A stretch of 64,000 nt of DNA from Ceraceosorus guamensis. Lineage: Eukaryota > Basidiomycota > Exobasidiomycetes > Ceraceosorales > Ceraceosoraceae. The DNA lies in NCBI RefSeq assembly GCF_003144195.1, contig NW_020290011.1, positions 186,001 through 250,000 on the forward strand, in the 5' to 3' direction. The translations under genes and the position numbers were made by a program. The notes under the pieces are model-generated. The model was not told the origin of the DNA and did no database searches. It saw only the letters and a list, made by a program, of their open reading frames with translations. This document shows, one piece after another, positions 47,527 through 58,664 of this stretch. Every line of letters starts with the position of its first letter. The first letter of the stretch is position 1.

Positions 47527-49254
47527 CTACCCTCCCCCCACAACATCTGCACCTTGCTTGAGCCATCTGCCGGTGATGCTCAGCCTGACCTGTCTAGGTA
47601 TGTACGAGCAAGAGCGCTGACGGTCCGAAAAGCGTTCGTCGCTGTGCTTGATCCGAACGCGTCGCTCCTCTGCTCCTTGCGACAGCGGCTCCGTGCAAAG
47701 GTCGCCGTCGCCGTCGAAATTCGGATCGGACGCTGCTGCCATCCCGTGCGAGTGCGCACGTTGATCAGACACCCAATCTCCCGGACGTGCTTCGATGCCG
47801 TGCGCGTATTGCCACCTCGCTTTGCCTGTGAGTACGAGCAGACTTCTAGGAGGTAACCAGATGCTCAATCTATCCGATTGGGATCCCGCTTTCGGTTCCG
47901 CTTTCGACTCGTGCATGATCCTTGATCTGACCTTGGGTCTACTCTTGCTCTTGAACTCCCGCGTCCCTGTGGCCGTCTGGACAGGCTGAAGATCGCTGCG
48001 CGCAAAAGACATGACTACGCCGCTGCCTAGACTTAGACAAAAGATGCCATCGTCGAAGCGATGAGCTAGGTCAATGTGCGATGCGATACCCGCGCCAGGT
48101 TCGTACAGGTTTAGGATGAGCTGACGAGCTCGACGATAGGCACATGTGGACGACATTGTCAATGTTGATGCTGGAGTTGAAGGTTTGCTTGGCGAGGAAA
48201 GGGCAGATGGTGCAAGGCTGTCGGACGAGGCGTCGTTGTTGGATGCGAAGAGAGTAGAGGTATGGTGGAGTGCGCTAGACTTGAACTTTCTGTGGTGGTG
48301 GTGGTGCAGGGACCCGAACTCGAGCTCGTCGGCTGTGTCGAGCATGTTGCCTTCATCAGCAGGCGTGTGTTGCTCTGCTTTGCGTTTCTGTCCACGTGCT
48401 TCATGATCAGCGCCGACCTCCTCAACAATCACCGGCCCGTCCGACACCGCCTGGCAGTGGTCGGTGTCTTGACGCGCCCGTTCACCTTTGCTACTCCCAT
48501 CCGAGTCAAGCGTCGCACCGCGTTTGACCGGATCGAACAGCACCGCACAAGTCTCCTTCGGTAGTGCATGCTCGCATTTCTCCTGCAACGCCTTCAAAAG
48601 GCTTTGAGCCCAACGAGGTATTCCCGAGCATGTTTTCCGTTCCCTCTGCACATCTTCCACGTCCAGATCTGTGCTCGTTGAGGATCCTTGCTGCTGCTGC
48701 TGCTCCTTGTTCGGACCCGAAGGAAGATCTGTACCTCCTCTGCCGAAGAGCATCACTTGATTTCTGCCCGCCCGGTCTGCTTGGTCGGAAGAGAAGTAAT
48801 TTTGCTCGGCAATGTCTTGCAGCAGAGACGAAGCTTGATGAGATGTGAGAATGTCGTGTAAAAGGTGTAGACCTGGTACTTGATGCGCATACACCCATCG
48901 CTGAGCTATGTCTGATGGGTCTGGATCAATGTCTACAGCTTCTCGATGTTCGCTCGCTTGTCCCATCTCATCGCCTTCAAGAAGTTGTAGCTCCTCATCG
49001 CTGTTGAACAAAGAGTCTTGACCTGAATCGCTCTCCTCCTCCTCCTCCTCCTCCTCCTCCTCCTCGGCGTATGAACCCTCGCGCGCTTTTCGCGAGATAT
49101 TTGCATCATCAACAACATCCACGTCTTGACTCTCATTTACAGCATCCGCACGTGCATCATCGCCCTTCTCTTTCCCTTCTTGATCGCGCCAAACCTCCAT
49201 GTTTCCGTCCACTTCAACACTTGAACTTTTGCTACCATCCAGTTCGCCCATCAT
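47527..49254 (-). CDS. AlkB-like 2-oxoglutarate/Fe(II) dioxygenase
   Basis: A single exon of 575 residues from the ATG at 49254. The frame continues upstream, and a second ATG follows at once, so the start is approximate. The N-terminal half is acidic with a run of Glu and short Gln and His runs. The C-terminal catalytic domain shows ILNLYEPGAGIASHID (His393, Asp395), SIWLPPRSLLVLTGKARWQYAHGI (His485), and a closing arginine strand RQVRLSITGRW (Arg557, Arg563): the full iron and 2-oxoglutarate ligand set. The SLLVLTGxARxxxxHGI form resembles the ALKBH6/ALKBH8-type branch more than bacterial AlkB, so RNA or protein rather than DNA repair may be the target (inference). A Gln-rich and acidic insertion separates the fold's first strands. 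Confidence 0.82.
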   Translation of the reverse strand: MMGELDGSKSSSVEVDGNMEVWRDQEGKEKGDDARADAVNESQDVDVVDDANISRKAREGSYAEEEEEEEEEEESDSGQDSLFNSDEELQLLEGDEMGQASEHREAVDIDPDPSDIAQRWVYAHQVPGLHLLHDILTSHQASSLLQDIAEQNYFSSDQADRAGRNQVMLFGRGGTDLPSGPNKEQQQQQGSSTSTDLDVEDVQRERKTCSGIPRWAQSLLKALQEKCEHALPKETCAVLFDPVKRGATLDSDGSSKGERARQDTDHCQAVSDGPVIVEEVGADHEARGQKRKAEQHTPADEGNMLDTADELEFGSLHHHHHRKFKSSALHHTSTLFASNNDASSDSLAPSALSSPSKPSTPASTLTMSSTCAYRRARQLILNLYEPGAGIASHIDLAHRFDDGIFCLSLGSGVVMSFARSDLQPVQTATGTREFKSKSRPKVRSRIMHESKAEPKAGSQSDRLSIWLPPRSLLVLTGKARWQYAHGIEARPGDWVSDQRAHSHGMAAASDPNFDGDGDLCTEPLSQGAEERRVRIKHSDERFSDRQRSCSYIPRQVRLSITGRWLKQGADVVGGG

Positions 49255-50120
49255 GGGGAAGCAAGCGGACCTAACTATCTCCGTACCATCTTTTCGCCCC
49301 GTTGATGATCTACTTGAAGGCTTCGTGAGTACAACGAGTAGAGTAGAAGTCTTGCGTGGTGTCTCTTGAAAAAAGAGAGAGAGAGCATTCGATTGCAGGG
49401 GATCTGCAATTTTCAACCGAGGTGGTGCCGAGTCACGTTCACGTCTTCGGCGCGGCTTCAGAGAGAGGTGCATTCTTGATTCACATTCAAGATTCACATT
49501 CGTTTGTGATTGAAATCCATTTTCAGCATTCAAACCCACCATTCTTGATTGAATCATTCACACAATGTGAATCTGGAATTGCAACTTAATTGCAAAGGAG
49601 GTGTGCACGACGCTTGCTTGTTGTGGAGGTGCATCTTTGATGATAGCAAGCGTGCACGGATAAAAAAGGCCCGCCCGTGCTGCATGCGTCTCGCACAGTC
49701 TTCCGTTGAGTCACGTCAATTGAATCTTGAATCAAGAATCACGAATCAAGAATCAAGAATCTTCAATAAATCTGATGAACATCTTGAGTCGAGATGCAAA
49801 TCACAGATTGGATTCCTGCCCACTTCGCATCCATTGCGTGGCATTCAAGATTTGATGAGTGAGCTTGCTCTGAGATGACGTAAGAAGCAGCGTCGACTTC
49901 AGCGTGAAAGCAGAAACAAGAAACAAGAATCAAGCTTCGTAGTCTTTGATTTTTGGATTTAGTATTTGGTTGGTGGAAAACGTCTTTTCAAGCTAGAGTC
50001 CCAGTGGTGAGCACATACACTCAACTCCCAAGTACGAGAGCCGGAGGTCTGTCATGGATCTTACTACTTTGACGCTACGCCGCATCGTACACGTCCGTAT
50101 GCACATCGGCTCATTGTCTC
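49255..50120. repeat. Intergenic stretch dense in GAATC/TCTTGATTC motifs
   Basis: About 870 bp. Bases 49465-49560 and 49718-49765 are built from repeated, partly inverted GATTCTTGATTC and GAATCAAGAATC units, so short hairpins can form. The rest shows no gene. Similar motifs recur near 27900-27960 and 59200-59660 in this window, so this is a dispersed intergenic motif family and not a single element. Confidence 0.6.
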
Positions 50121-51745
50121 CTAGTACAAAATATTGGCTTTGACGATGTGGGTGTTACGGATGAGCAGATGCTGCATCCTCTGCAGCCTCGTATGGTTCT
50201 GTCTCAGTCTCCTTTCCAACCTCCCATCCTTCTTCTCGCTCAACTCGCCTCTTGTCTCTCCTTGCAACAGTGCTTCCTCCTCCTGATCCTCTCCCCACCA
50301 CTCCTCTCCCGCCTCTTCCTCTTCTGCCTCGATATATTCCTCAAAACTCCTTTCCAGTCGCTGTCTGCGCCGTTCCACGAGGTTCTGTTTTCTCTGAAAC
50401 GCCGACTTGGACTGCTCGTCTTCTCTCGAGTCCAATGTCCTGTGCCTGTCCCCGGATTTCTTGGACGTTGCGAGTGAGGGATCGGCGAAGCGAGGAGCAG
50501 TGTCAATGACTTCCCCTAGCTTGTGCTCCCACACCCTTCCATCCCACTCGTGCACTAATCGATTTGCCTCGGGCACAGTCTGTAGACGGATCAGGAAGGA
50601 CGCTCGAGGAGATTCGGACTGCTCCTTTGATCTGTACACCAGTCCATAGAGACAGAAAGGTCGATCAGCGCCCAATGCAAGCAAGATCGGTACATATGCT
50701 CCACATGCTCACATCAATTTGATCACGCCACATTCTCTCCATACTGGACCAACCTCCCCCGACACATTCTCGATTTTGCCTTGCCTGATCTCGTACCTGC
50801 CAGCAGCGCTCGTCGCGCCCTCGCCGGGACCGCCATAACCCTTGAGAATCCTCTCCAGATGCAAAGCTGTCAGATTAGCCGGCAAGCCCTGCAAATGCAC
50901 CAGCTTGCCCGATTCTGTTTGGATCAGACGGGAGAGCAGAGCAGAGGAGCTAACAGGTAGAGGTATTGGGAGAGAGAACTGCAAGACATGTGGCGTGTCA
51001 GATTAAAGTGAGGGAAAGGGGACAGGGAGACGAGCGGAAAGATCATATGCGTACCACTCACCGGTGTCACCTTGAGCATCTGTCCAGCTAGAATACTCCC
51101 ATCCACCTCCTTGATCCACTTGTCCGCCGCATCTCTTGCACGTCCAAGCACACTTCCTCGCATCCCGATCGCCTCTTTCCAGATCTCTTTTCCCTTCTCG
51201 TCGAGCGGGTAGGCAGGTTCACAACTCCTGATGGTGCTGGGATCAAAAGAGAGGTAGACTCGACCTGCTTTCGAGAGATCTTTGGAGCGTAGACGGAAAC
51301 GGAAGGCGGTAATGTGACGGGAAATGGGAGAGAGTCGATAGATGTCGTGTGGCGTTGCGCCATGCGGCACATTGTCTATTCTCACGTTGGCAAGACGGAT
51401 CTGAGGGCTGACAGGTATGGATGGGCGGGACGATGAGGGGTCTGTGCTGGACTCGTTCCAAAGAGCATCGCCTCCGGTGCGCCGCTCATTCCGCTTCGGC
51501 ACATCGTAGCCTCTTGAAGCAGAAGCATCGCGTGTATGCGTCTCCCAGCGGGAGCCATCAAACGTGATTGAAGAGGTGTGTAGACCTCCGCGGTGAGAGC
51601 GCCCGTGGGCAAAGGCCGCTGCACGCTCCCTCCATTGCGCTTCAACCAGGTGCGCAGGTGCTGATACGCTTGTCATGCGAGGACAAGGTGGAGTGCCATG
51701 TCTGAGTCGAGCAAAGAGCCCATGTCCCCGTGCAGAAGCGGACAT
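50121..51745 (-). CDS. RRM-like RNA-binding protein, probably mitochondrial
   Basis: Exons 51062-51745, 50713-50978 and 50121-50631 give 486 residues from MSASARGHG. The frame is open further upstream, but no other ATG fits. The N-terminus is Arg/Ala/Ser-rich with few acids, like a mitochondrial targeting sequence. Two RRM-like segments follow: RLANVRIDNVPHGATPHDIYRL (about 138-225) and KLVHLQGLPANLTALHLERIL (about 250-345), the latter continuing over the 81-nt intron into ASFLIRLQTVPEANRLVHEWDG. The C-terminus is charged coiled coil with an acidic EEEEAGEEWW patch. No ribonucleoprotein consensus is perfect, so function is inferred: an organellar RNA processing or translation factor. Donors are GTGAGT and GTGAGC. 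Confidence 0.7.
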
Positions 51746-52785
51746 GTAGGCGCGTATCGGATGTGCCGAAGGCACGTGGAGGGTACAGCTGACTTGTGCC
51801 TGCGCAAGTGGGTACCTGCTAGGCAAGTGGACGATGAGGAGCGAGATGGGCGTCGAGGTTATGCAGACATCTTGTTTGAGAAGTGTGCCTTCACCTCCTG
51901 TCCTTGAGAGTCGCAAGAAGCGAGAAGTCCAGTCGAAGCATGCGTTGCGACTCGAGTTGTAAAGTCAAGTCGCGAGTGTTGCAGCGGGGAGTCTGATAAT
52001 TCGAAATACCCACGACCTGAGTCGCGAATGAAATTTGAGAAGAGATCGCGAACTTAGAGTCGGTCACCAACCAATCCTTGAGCTTTTGAGTACCGGTACA
52101 GAAGAGTCACGAAGTTGAGTCAAAAGTCATGAGTATGAGTGTGAGTCACAACAAGTCGTGAGTCAAAAAAAGTAGCACGCGCGCAAAGACGCAACTTTGT
52201 GTATCACGTGATTGACCTCTTCGACTGGGCGCGAGAGGCCCAAAAACTCAAGACTCGTTAGATGAGACTTTCGACTCACACTCGTGACTTGTGCGGCGTC
52301 CATGGCGGCGGATACGAATTCTTGATTGAGACTCATCAACCACCACTCACGACTCCTGTTGACCGCAGCACGAGTCACTGACTTTGGACTGCATCACCAA
52401 TCGTCCATTCGTGATGATATCTGCGATCATAGACAAAAAGCTCTGGATCACAAGCACTTGACGTGCATAGAGAAGTTCGGGGAACGCGTAACTCAACATT
52501 CACCATTGGTGACCGCAAGCTCTTGACCTACTGATCCTCTGCTCCACAACGCCGCGCACTTCACACATGCTGAGTCGGAAGCTCCACATCGTAATTGCTT
52601 GCCGGGCGCAGTCTCGCACGCATACAAGACCCAAATTTCCAAATCCGACTTTGTAAGTGATCTGCACGTGCGTGTGGCAGCAATTCTCTTGCACGCGAAC
52701 GGAAAGGGAGTGCTTCAGAAACCAGTGGAGAAGTGTACAAGGCAGAAGGAGAGAGCGAGGGGACAGGCAGTGCTGTGCGGGTCGC
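51746..52785. promoter_or_regulatory. Intergenic, dense TGAGTC/TCACGA boxes
   Basis: About 1 kb without a gene. Bases 51950-52400 contain many GAGTC/GACTC and TCACGA cores in both orientations, including AGTCACGAAGTTGAGTC near 52105 and ATCACGTGATTG near 52203. This looks like the upstream region of the RRM-like gene with Gcn4/AP-1-like sites (inference). Confidence 0.4.
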
Positions 52786-55330
52786 TCACGATGGAAGTGG
52801 TGGGCTAGAATGCGAACACGTCTCTAATCGAACGTCTTTAAAATATGCACGTGGCCGTTTAGCCGCTGTCGACCAATTGACGTCGTTCTCCGAAAGGAAA
52901 AAGAGTTCGTCTTCCAAAAGCCACTGGAGGACCTTAGGTACATCTGCCTGGCGAGACGCATATCTGACGACCAAACTGAGATGGTACAGGTGAAGTAGTA
53001 CGCGGAAGAAGTGAATCTCCTCTTGTGTCGGGCTGTGCTCCGACTTGCCAGAAGAGGGCGATGCCTCCGTGTTGCTAGTGGATGGAGGCCATGGCAAGAG
53101 AGATTCTGGGGCTGCATTCCCTGCTGTTTCCATGTAAGCCTTTTTGTAAGGGACAAGGAAGACAGGGACGGGATCATATACACCTGAGACGTTCAACGAG
53201 GTGTCGCCAAACAAGTGTCTCGAAATGGCTGCAAAACGGACGAGTGGTCCGAGGCAGTACGTGCTCCGCGCGACGGCACCCGGAGATTTGTGATCCAGGT
53301 TGCAAAGATACTGGACCTTGGTCTTGCCATTGACTGCCTCAAATCCAACTTTGGTAGGATCGACTTCCAATATTGCGAAGACCATATTCAGGTTGCGCTG
53401 CTTGCCAGCATACACTCGTGTGATATCTTGCGCTCTGCACCGCAAATCTTCCAACGAGATGTACCATTTCTTGGCATCGAACCACGCTTGTATTCCGCTC
53501 AGTGTGTGATGCCGACGTTGTGTGGAGGTCATTTCCAGCGTCTCAAAGCGCTGAAGATGGCGCATCAGACGAGCGCAATCTCGACTGATCATTTCCCAGG
53601 GCATGTTCTTGCTTGCGCGCCTTGCTCCGGACGATGTGGAATTACGCGCATGCAGTTGGCCCATTTTGGCTGCTATGAGGCGTAGCTGGTCTTGAGTACT
53701 CCCAGCACTACCATCCACGCTCACTCCAAACTGTGTGCCTGTCGTTTGTCGCCGCTGTTCCAGCGTCGCGAAGCCAACGCTGGTCATCTTATCCGATAGC
53801 TCCTGAGATGTGCATCGAGCATGGAGGCTGTTCGATCTGATCGCCTCAATCAATTGTCGGATGGCAAGGTCCTTCTTGTTCTCCCGAGCTGCCGTGGGCT
53901 CTCTAGAGCTCGCGGTATCTGGGCTCGGGCTGTCAATTCTTCTGCGCTTGCCCTTCTCTCTCGAACGTGCAAGGCCTTGAGCTGTTCTGGTCGACGAAGA
54001 CTGGCCGCGCGATGTTGACATGGATTCCAACCTCAGCTCTTCATTCGTTGAGGTGCTAGAGACGTCATCCATAGCCTGGAGAGCTGTCGCGTGGACCGCG
54101 GCCTCAGTGGTCCTGGAGCTGGGCGTTCCTCGAGTCTGGACAGCGCCTCCATTTGTTACACTGGGGGACCAGCAAACGATCTGAGTAGCAGCTACGCAAG
54201 TTCTTTCATGATTTGGATCCGATTCTTGGCAAGCCCAGCGCAAACGAGATGATCTCAATTGAGCAAAGGTAGGACCATCATCGTCGTACCGCAAGAGGTC
54301 CCCTGAGTCGGCATCGTGAAAGGTCACGACGTAAATACTTCGTTGAACACAACAGATGAAGCAGATGCACGTGCAACAGCGTCAGCCATTTCAATGATGC
54401 GCCCAGACGAATAAGAAGCGCTTCATACGCACTACTGCCCACTTCTGTCGCCCTCATTGGAGCAGGGGGGATCTTCGGGGTCTTTGCCCCGCCAGGAAAG
54501 CTTCCAGTCTTTGATGCTGTTGTCTTCCTTGATCCGCCGCAATATCTCATCACTCTCTGTATCGTCATGTTTGATTCCGACGTGGTGCAGGCTCTGTATC
54601 TTCTTCAAAGGTCGCTCCGCAGTTCTGGAGCAAATGCCCTCCCATTGAAATGGTAAGTTTGCAGCTTGACGATGGAATGTGTGGATGAGCATCTTGCAAC
54701 TCGTCGGTGGAGGCGCCGGAGAACCATCTAAGCCACTGGATATTGCGACTGATGGATGATTGCATTCACGTAGGTGAAGGACAGCGTTGCCATGCATCAT
54801 CAGCCTTGAGCCTTCGGCAACGTCTTGCAAAGACAGGACTGCCTGTCTACGCACTCAGCTTTGCGTCGTGTGGCACTAAGCTCGTAAATACCATAGCCGC
54901 ATAGTCATCCTTCACATCGAATTCGCACCCATCGCGCAGGTTCGTTGTATGTTTGGGCTGAGTTCCTGGCGATGGTCTAATATCTATACAGCATGACTGA
55001 TGGCATTTGGTTTTGTGCACGCGGACCGAAAATCCCCCCCTGGCGATTTGCTGTTTGCTCTCGAACTTGCCTAGGAGACGCGCAGCGGTGTTCGTTTCAG
55101 CGGTGCTCTACGTCTCAACAGCTTTGCAGAACGACGAGCTCACCTTGCTTTCGTTGATTGAGATTCTTAGAGCCTGAAAGATTGACGGATTGAATGCAAT
55201 GCTCAGTCACTGGTGCATTCGGGTCGGGCTCTACGTCCTCGGTGTGCAGCGCAGCGCCGTCAAGCGTCTGCAAGCATCGGAGAAACTTGAGAGCGCAGCG
55301 AAGTGCGTTGTTGCGGGCGGTGTCTTTCAT
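52786..55330 (-). CDS. Orphan protein, 774 residues
   Basis: Four exons (55144-55330, 54892-55070, 54436-54842, 52786-54337) join in frame. Junctions give QRKQ-GKFESK, DDYAAM-AVLSLQDV and DRSGH-IYVVTFHDADSG. Two donors (GTATTT, GTAGTG) are off the local GTGAG consensus, so exon edges are less certain than elsewhere. The first about 300 residues have a folded look with ordinary hydrophobic spacing (VVTFHDADSGDLLRYDDDG). The middle (about 320-410) is Ser/Arg-rich with a KGKRRRIDSPSP nuclear-signal-like patch. The last about 350 residues are helical with a conserved-looking VFAILEVDPTKVGFEA strand. No known family is recognised. A nuclear role is suggested only by the basic patch. It is the first of the accessory-looking genes. 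Confidence 0.6.
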
Positions 55331-56918
55331 TCTGGTCGATCCGAGCACTGCTGTCGATTGCGGCGGTGCCAGCGGCCGTCAAGATGATTGAACCAACAAG
55401 AAGCAGAAAAGTGTTGGGTGAGCGCGGTCCCAAGGTGCTAGAACGCATCCAACTGTCCTTTTAGGGACAAGTGCAGCTCCTTTCTAATGCCTTGTACGGT
55501 GCAGTCCTTGCTGCTGGATACTTCTATCATGGAGTACTGTATCTAAAGAGCGTATCAGCACACTGGCAGATCGGCAGCCTTTGGCCTTGTGGCGAATCTT
55601 GTAGCATCCCTTTATGGCTGAAAGATCCACGTTGGCCAGAGGATCAGTGCTTCTGTCAGCCTCAGAATTGTTTGCTTTTCGCATCGTGTCCTGGTGCTCG
55701 ACAACGAAAGCTCCTTCAGGATTGGATCGATTCCGAGTGATAAGAGTCGTACGTTTCCCTCGTCATTCGTAACTCGTAGTACTAAATCTTAATCCTTGAT
55801 CTGAAGACGCACGTCGCCGGTAGGTACCCCGGTACGTGGTTGGCTAACCCGCGCCACACCGTGACTACAGACGGACCGGTCCTGCTTCCCGCGCGGATGC
55901 AGCAGGGCCTAGATCGCATGGCTGTATAATTCTGAATCGTGAATCACGAATAAGCTATGTGATAGGAACGGCCGGCCATCAGAGTCTGCGCATATATGTG
56001 CTGCATGCAGCGGCGGGATTGCGTGTGGCTTGAGACGCGTCCGACACGCGTTATTCAGGATTCAATGATTGTGCTGATGCGTAGGTCTCGGCGGTGAACT
56101 ACGACGCTACATACACACAGGAGAGGCGTGAGCCTCACACTTAAACTACTGTCGTCGTGTAGTCATGCATGCACCAACGCGAATCAGAATCACCATCAAC
56201 AATCTTTCCCTTACCTTTCACGAATCGCATCGGCGTGATCACTGATCGCAAGTTTTGTGCAGAGGATGATGGGCTGGACTCCTTGGATTTTGGCCACGTT
56301 CGCCTAAGCACACGGCGATCATCACGATCAATTTGCCCTCAGGCAAGCTCCGAACGCTCAAATCCTTGCAGCACATGCAGGCGTCTATCCTTGATTAGAG
56401 CGGCCAGACAGACGCACGTCCGGACTGGGCGCAGCGGCCACTCACCACTCGCGATTTCGAGTCTTCACAGTGTGAATGCCATTACATATCATCGGGAGAG
56501 CTATTCAAGTCACCGAGGCCAAGTCTGGGCCGCTCTGACGAGACGGATTCCGATCTGGCAAAATGGTCTGGAATCGTGAATCAATCGGAATTAAAGCTGC
56601 TGCAAGGGTACCGTGCCGACGATCACCTCGGCGTCGCAAGAATGCACAAAGACTGCTCCCGAAGCTTGACCTCCTTCATGACTTCGCAACTTGCGCAAAC
56701 GCAATTCGTGACTGATACCAAGCTGGCACTGACGGGCGACCTATCTTCCTGATCATGGATAAGATTGCGGAGGCTTCCTGCAGATTCTTGCAGGGTTCAT
56801 AAGAGACGTCCACGCTCTCTTGATCACAATTTTCTGCCTCGCTCACTTTGCAGTCACGACGTAACGGCAACCGCGACCACACAGACTTGGTAGTGCCTTT
56901 ATCCCCTTTTGGCACAAG
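55331..56918. other. Intergenic region with one possible plus-strand 3' exon
   Basis: About 1.6 kb. Bases 55465-55740 form an open plus-strand frame of 91 residues behind a good acceptor (CCTTTTAG). It ends in TGA and has a regular cysteine pattern (WPCGESC, CFCQPQNC, SCPG). No matching upstream exon or ATG keeps the frame, so I do not call a gene. A frame at 56169-56579 (136 residues) has an ATG but no domain. The rest includes palindrome-rich GGTACCCCGGTACG near 55823 and GAATC motifs. Confidence 0.35.
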
Positions 56919-58664
56919 ATGGCCACTGCGGTCTTCAGCTCTCTTCCTCCTCATCTGACTCGGCACACTTCCTCCACGAGTGCAGCCAGCTTTGCTTCCG
57001 AGCAGCACAGCAGCGTCAGCCGCATCTCTGCGTCGTCCGGCCCTACATGCGCTGACTACGAATTGAGCTCGCTGCGCCCAGGGCTGCTGGGTGAGACGAG
57101 ACGGACGCATAGTGACACCACTGTCTTCAGCGTCACGCAAGAGTCCAGTCTGGGCAATGCTACTTCAAATTTCTCCCGATCCACCTGTGGCGAAGCCGAA
57201 CTGCATCAGCAAGACCCAGCAGCTACGACAGCGAGCATGTCTTCCGTGGAAAGCGCCCTAGTTGGTTCTGACACCTCATCGCCTGATTGGCGTCAAGTTG
57301 CGACTCCCAGGAGGCTCATAAGACCGGAACCGGCAAGAATTTGCGTGAATGCCGGGACTCCTACGCAGGTCACACACGACATCGACACTGTGAAGACTCG
57401 TGTCAAAGCTTTCGGCGAAGTTCCAACTTGCTCTTGCCCCATGCCGAAGGCGCACCAAGTCAGGGAAGAAGACCAATTCACCGACGAGTACCGATTCACC
57501 CTCATTGATTTAAAAGCCCAGTCACGCTCGCTGTCCCCATGCTTATTTAGCGGACAGTGCCACGGCGGCTGCACAGCATGGTCATCTCAGGAAGCGCCGA
57601 ACGTGGACTACACGTGCGGACACGGACTATACGAGTTTGCTCTACTCGTCGTGCTCGCTGCCTCCGACATGGCGAATTTACTACGAGGACGTCTACAAGA
57701 CCGCGACTGCAAGGAGTTCACGGACGCCTTTACGAACGGACATTGGTCTCAAGAGTTGGCAAAACTGCCAGAGACGTGGCAGAATGGTGCCGTCATGTGC
57801 CTGCTCTACTTCTTCGCCCTAGGCCGCTCGTTTCAGTCTGTTGATATTAATGACAACAGGGCAGTTCTGCGACTAGCATCATGCATCGGGGTATGCTTGG
57901 AGCAGACTCTAAACAACCCTGCCTCTTTCGACCTGAAGACGACCTTTCAGAACACCTCCATCGAGTGGTCCCATCTCTCAGCGATGGCTTCGAAATTAGC
58001 TGCCGACATTATTTGGTATACTGGATACGACGCAGCCAGCCCTCGAATGACGGGCCGCTTTGCTAGCCTGATGACGCGGAGCGTGCGAGATGCCAGCGAC
58101 CCCTCGATTGTGTGGCATGCAATCAATCGCGCCACAGACGTCGGTGAAGCTATACCCGCAATGCAGAAGGACATCGATGCATGGCTACAGACACTACAGC
58201 CCCGGACCTCCCATGATCGCGACCTCAGGTACCTCGAGGAAGTGATCACGCCGTTCGCGGTGGGCAAACAGCCATTCTTACCGCTCGAGTGGATGTGTTA
58301 CGCCGCACTTGAAAGTAAAGGTCGGTGTTGGGCTCCGGTGCTTGCCCCAGCAGAAGCGATCGAGGGAGACACGGAGAGCGAAGCGGAGTCCAAAGAAAGT
58401 CTGACATTCTTGGAGCTTTTCTCGAGTATCTTTGCGGTGGGTTATACAGTCAACGTCATTAGCGATCGAGAGTTCCTCAAGGCGATGGGTCCGCAGTTAG
58501 CTCCTCTCGTTGCTCACGAAGTCTTCGAAATGAATCTCCAGCACGCTTGCGGAGCAGCAGACGGGCGGGTCGGCAATTGTTTCGTGCTGCTGGTGCCTCA
58601 CCAGTCAGGTGAAAACATTCGTGCAGCAGTCACACCCTCTTGCCATCGTGATTGTGCAGTTTGA
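56919..58664 (+). CDS. Orphan protein, 581 residues
   Basis: A single exon with ATG at 56919 and TGA at 58662-58664. The first about 130 residues are Ser/Thr-rich. From about 165 there is a Cys/His-rich stretch (CSCPMPKAHQ ... CLFSGQCHGGC ... YTCGHG) that could bind metal. The remainder is mainly helical with hydrophobic segments such as YEFALLVVLAAS and VMCLLYFFALG. No signal peptide or clear transmembrane pair is seen, and no family is recognised. It lies between the 774-residue orphan and the lipase-GTPase gene, and the latter is on the same strand 1.7 kb downstream. Whether they work together cannot be told. Confidence 0.7.
   Translation: MATAVFSSLPPHLTRHTSSTSAASFASEQHSSVSRISASSGPTCADYELSSLRPGLLGETRRTHSDTTVFSVTQESSLGNATSNFSRSTCGEAELHQQDPAATTASMSSVESALVGSDTSSPDWRQVATPRRLIRPEPARICVNAGTPTQVTHDIDTVKTRVKAFGEVPTCSCPMPKAHQVREEDQFTDEYRFTLIDLKAQSRSLSPCLFSGQCHGGCTAWSSQEAPNVDYTCGHGLYEFALLVVLAASDMANLLRGRLQDRDCKEFTDAFTNGHWSQELAKLPETWQNGAVMCLLYFFALGRSFQSVDINDNRAVLRLASCIGVCLEQTLNNPASFDLKTTFQNTSIEWSHLSAMASKLAADIIWYTGYDAASPRMTGRFASLMTRSVRDASDPSIVWHAINRATDVGEAIPAMQKDIDAWLQTLQPRTSHDRDLRYLEEVITPFAVGKQPFLPLEWMCYAALESKGRCWAPVLAPAEAIEGDTESEAESKESLTFLELFSSIFAVGYTVNVISDREFLKAMGPQLAPLVAHEVFEMNLQHACGAADGRVGNCFVLLVPHQSGENIRAAVTPSCHRDCAV

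Noticed and set aside
56169-56579. 136-residue plus-strand open frame with ATG
   Set aside because: The composition is rich in Ser and Arg with no domain or homologue recognised, and there is no promoter-like context. Kept only as a note in the spacer.
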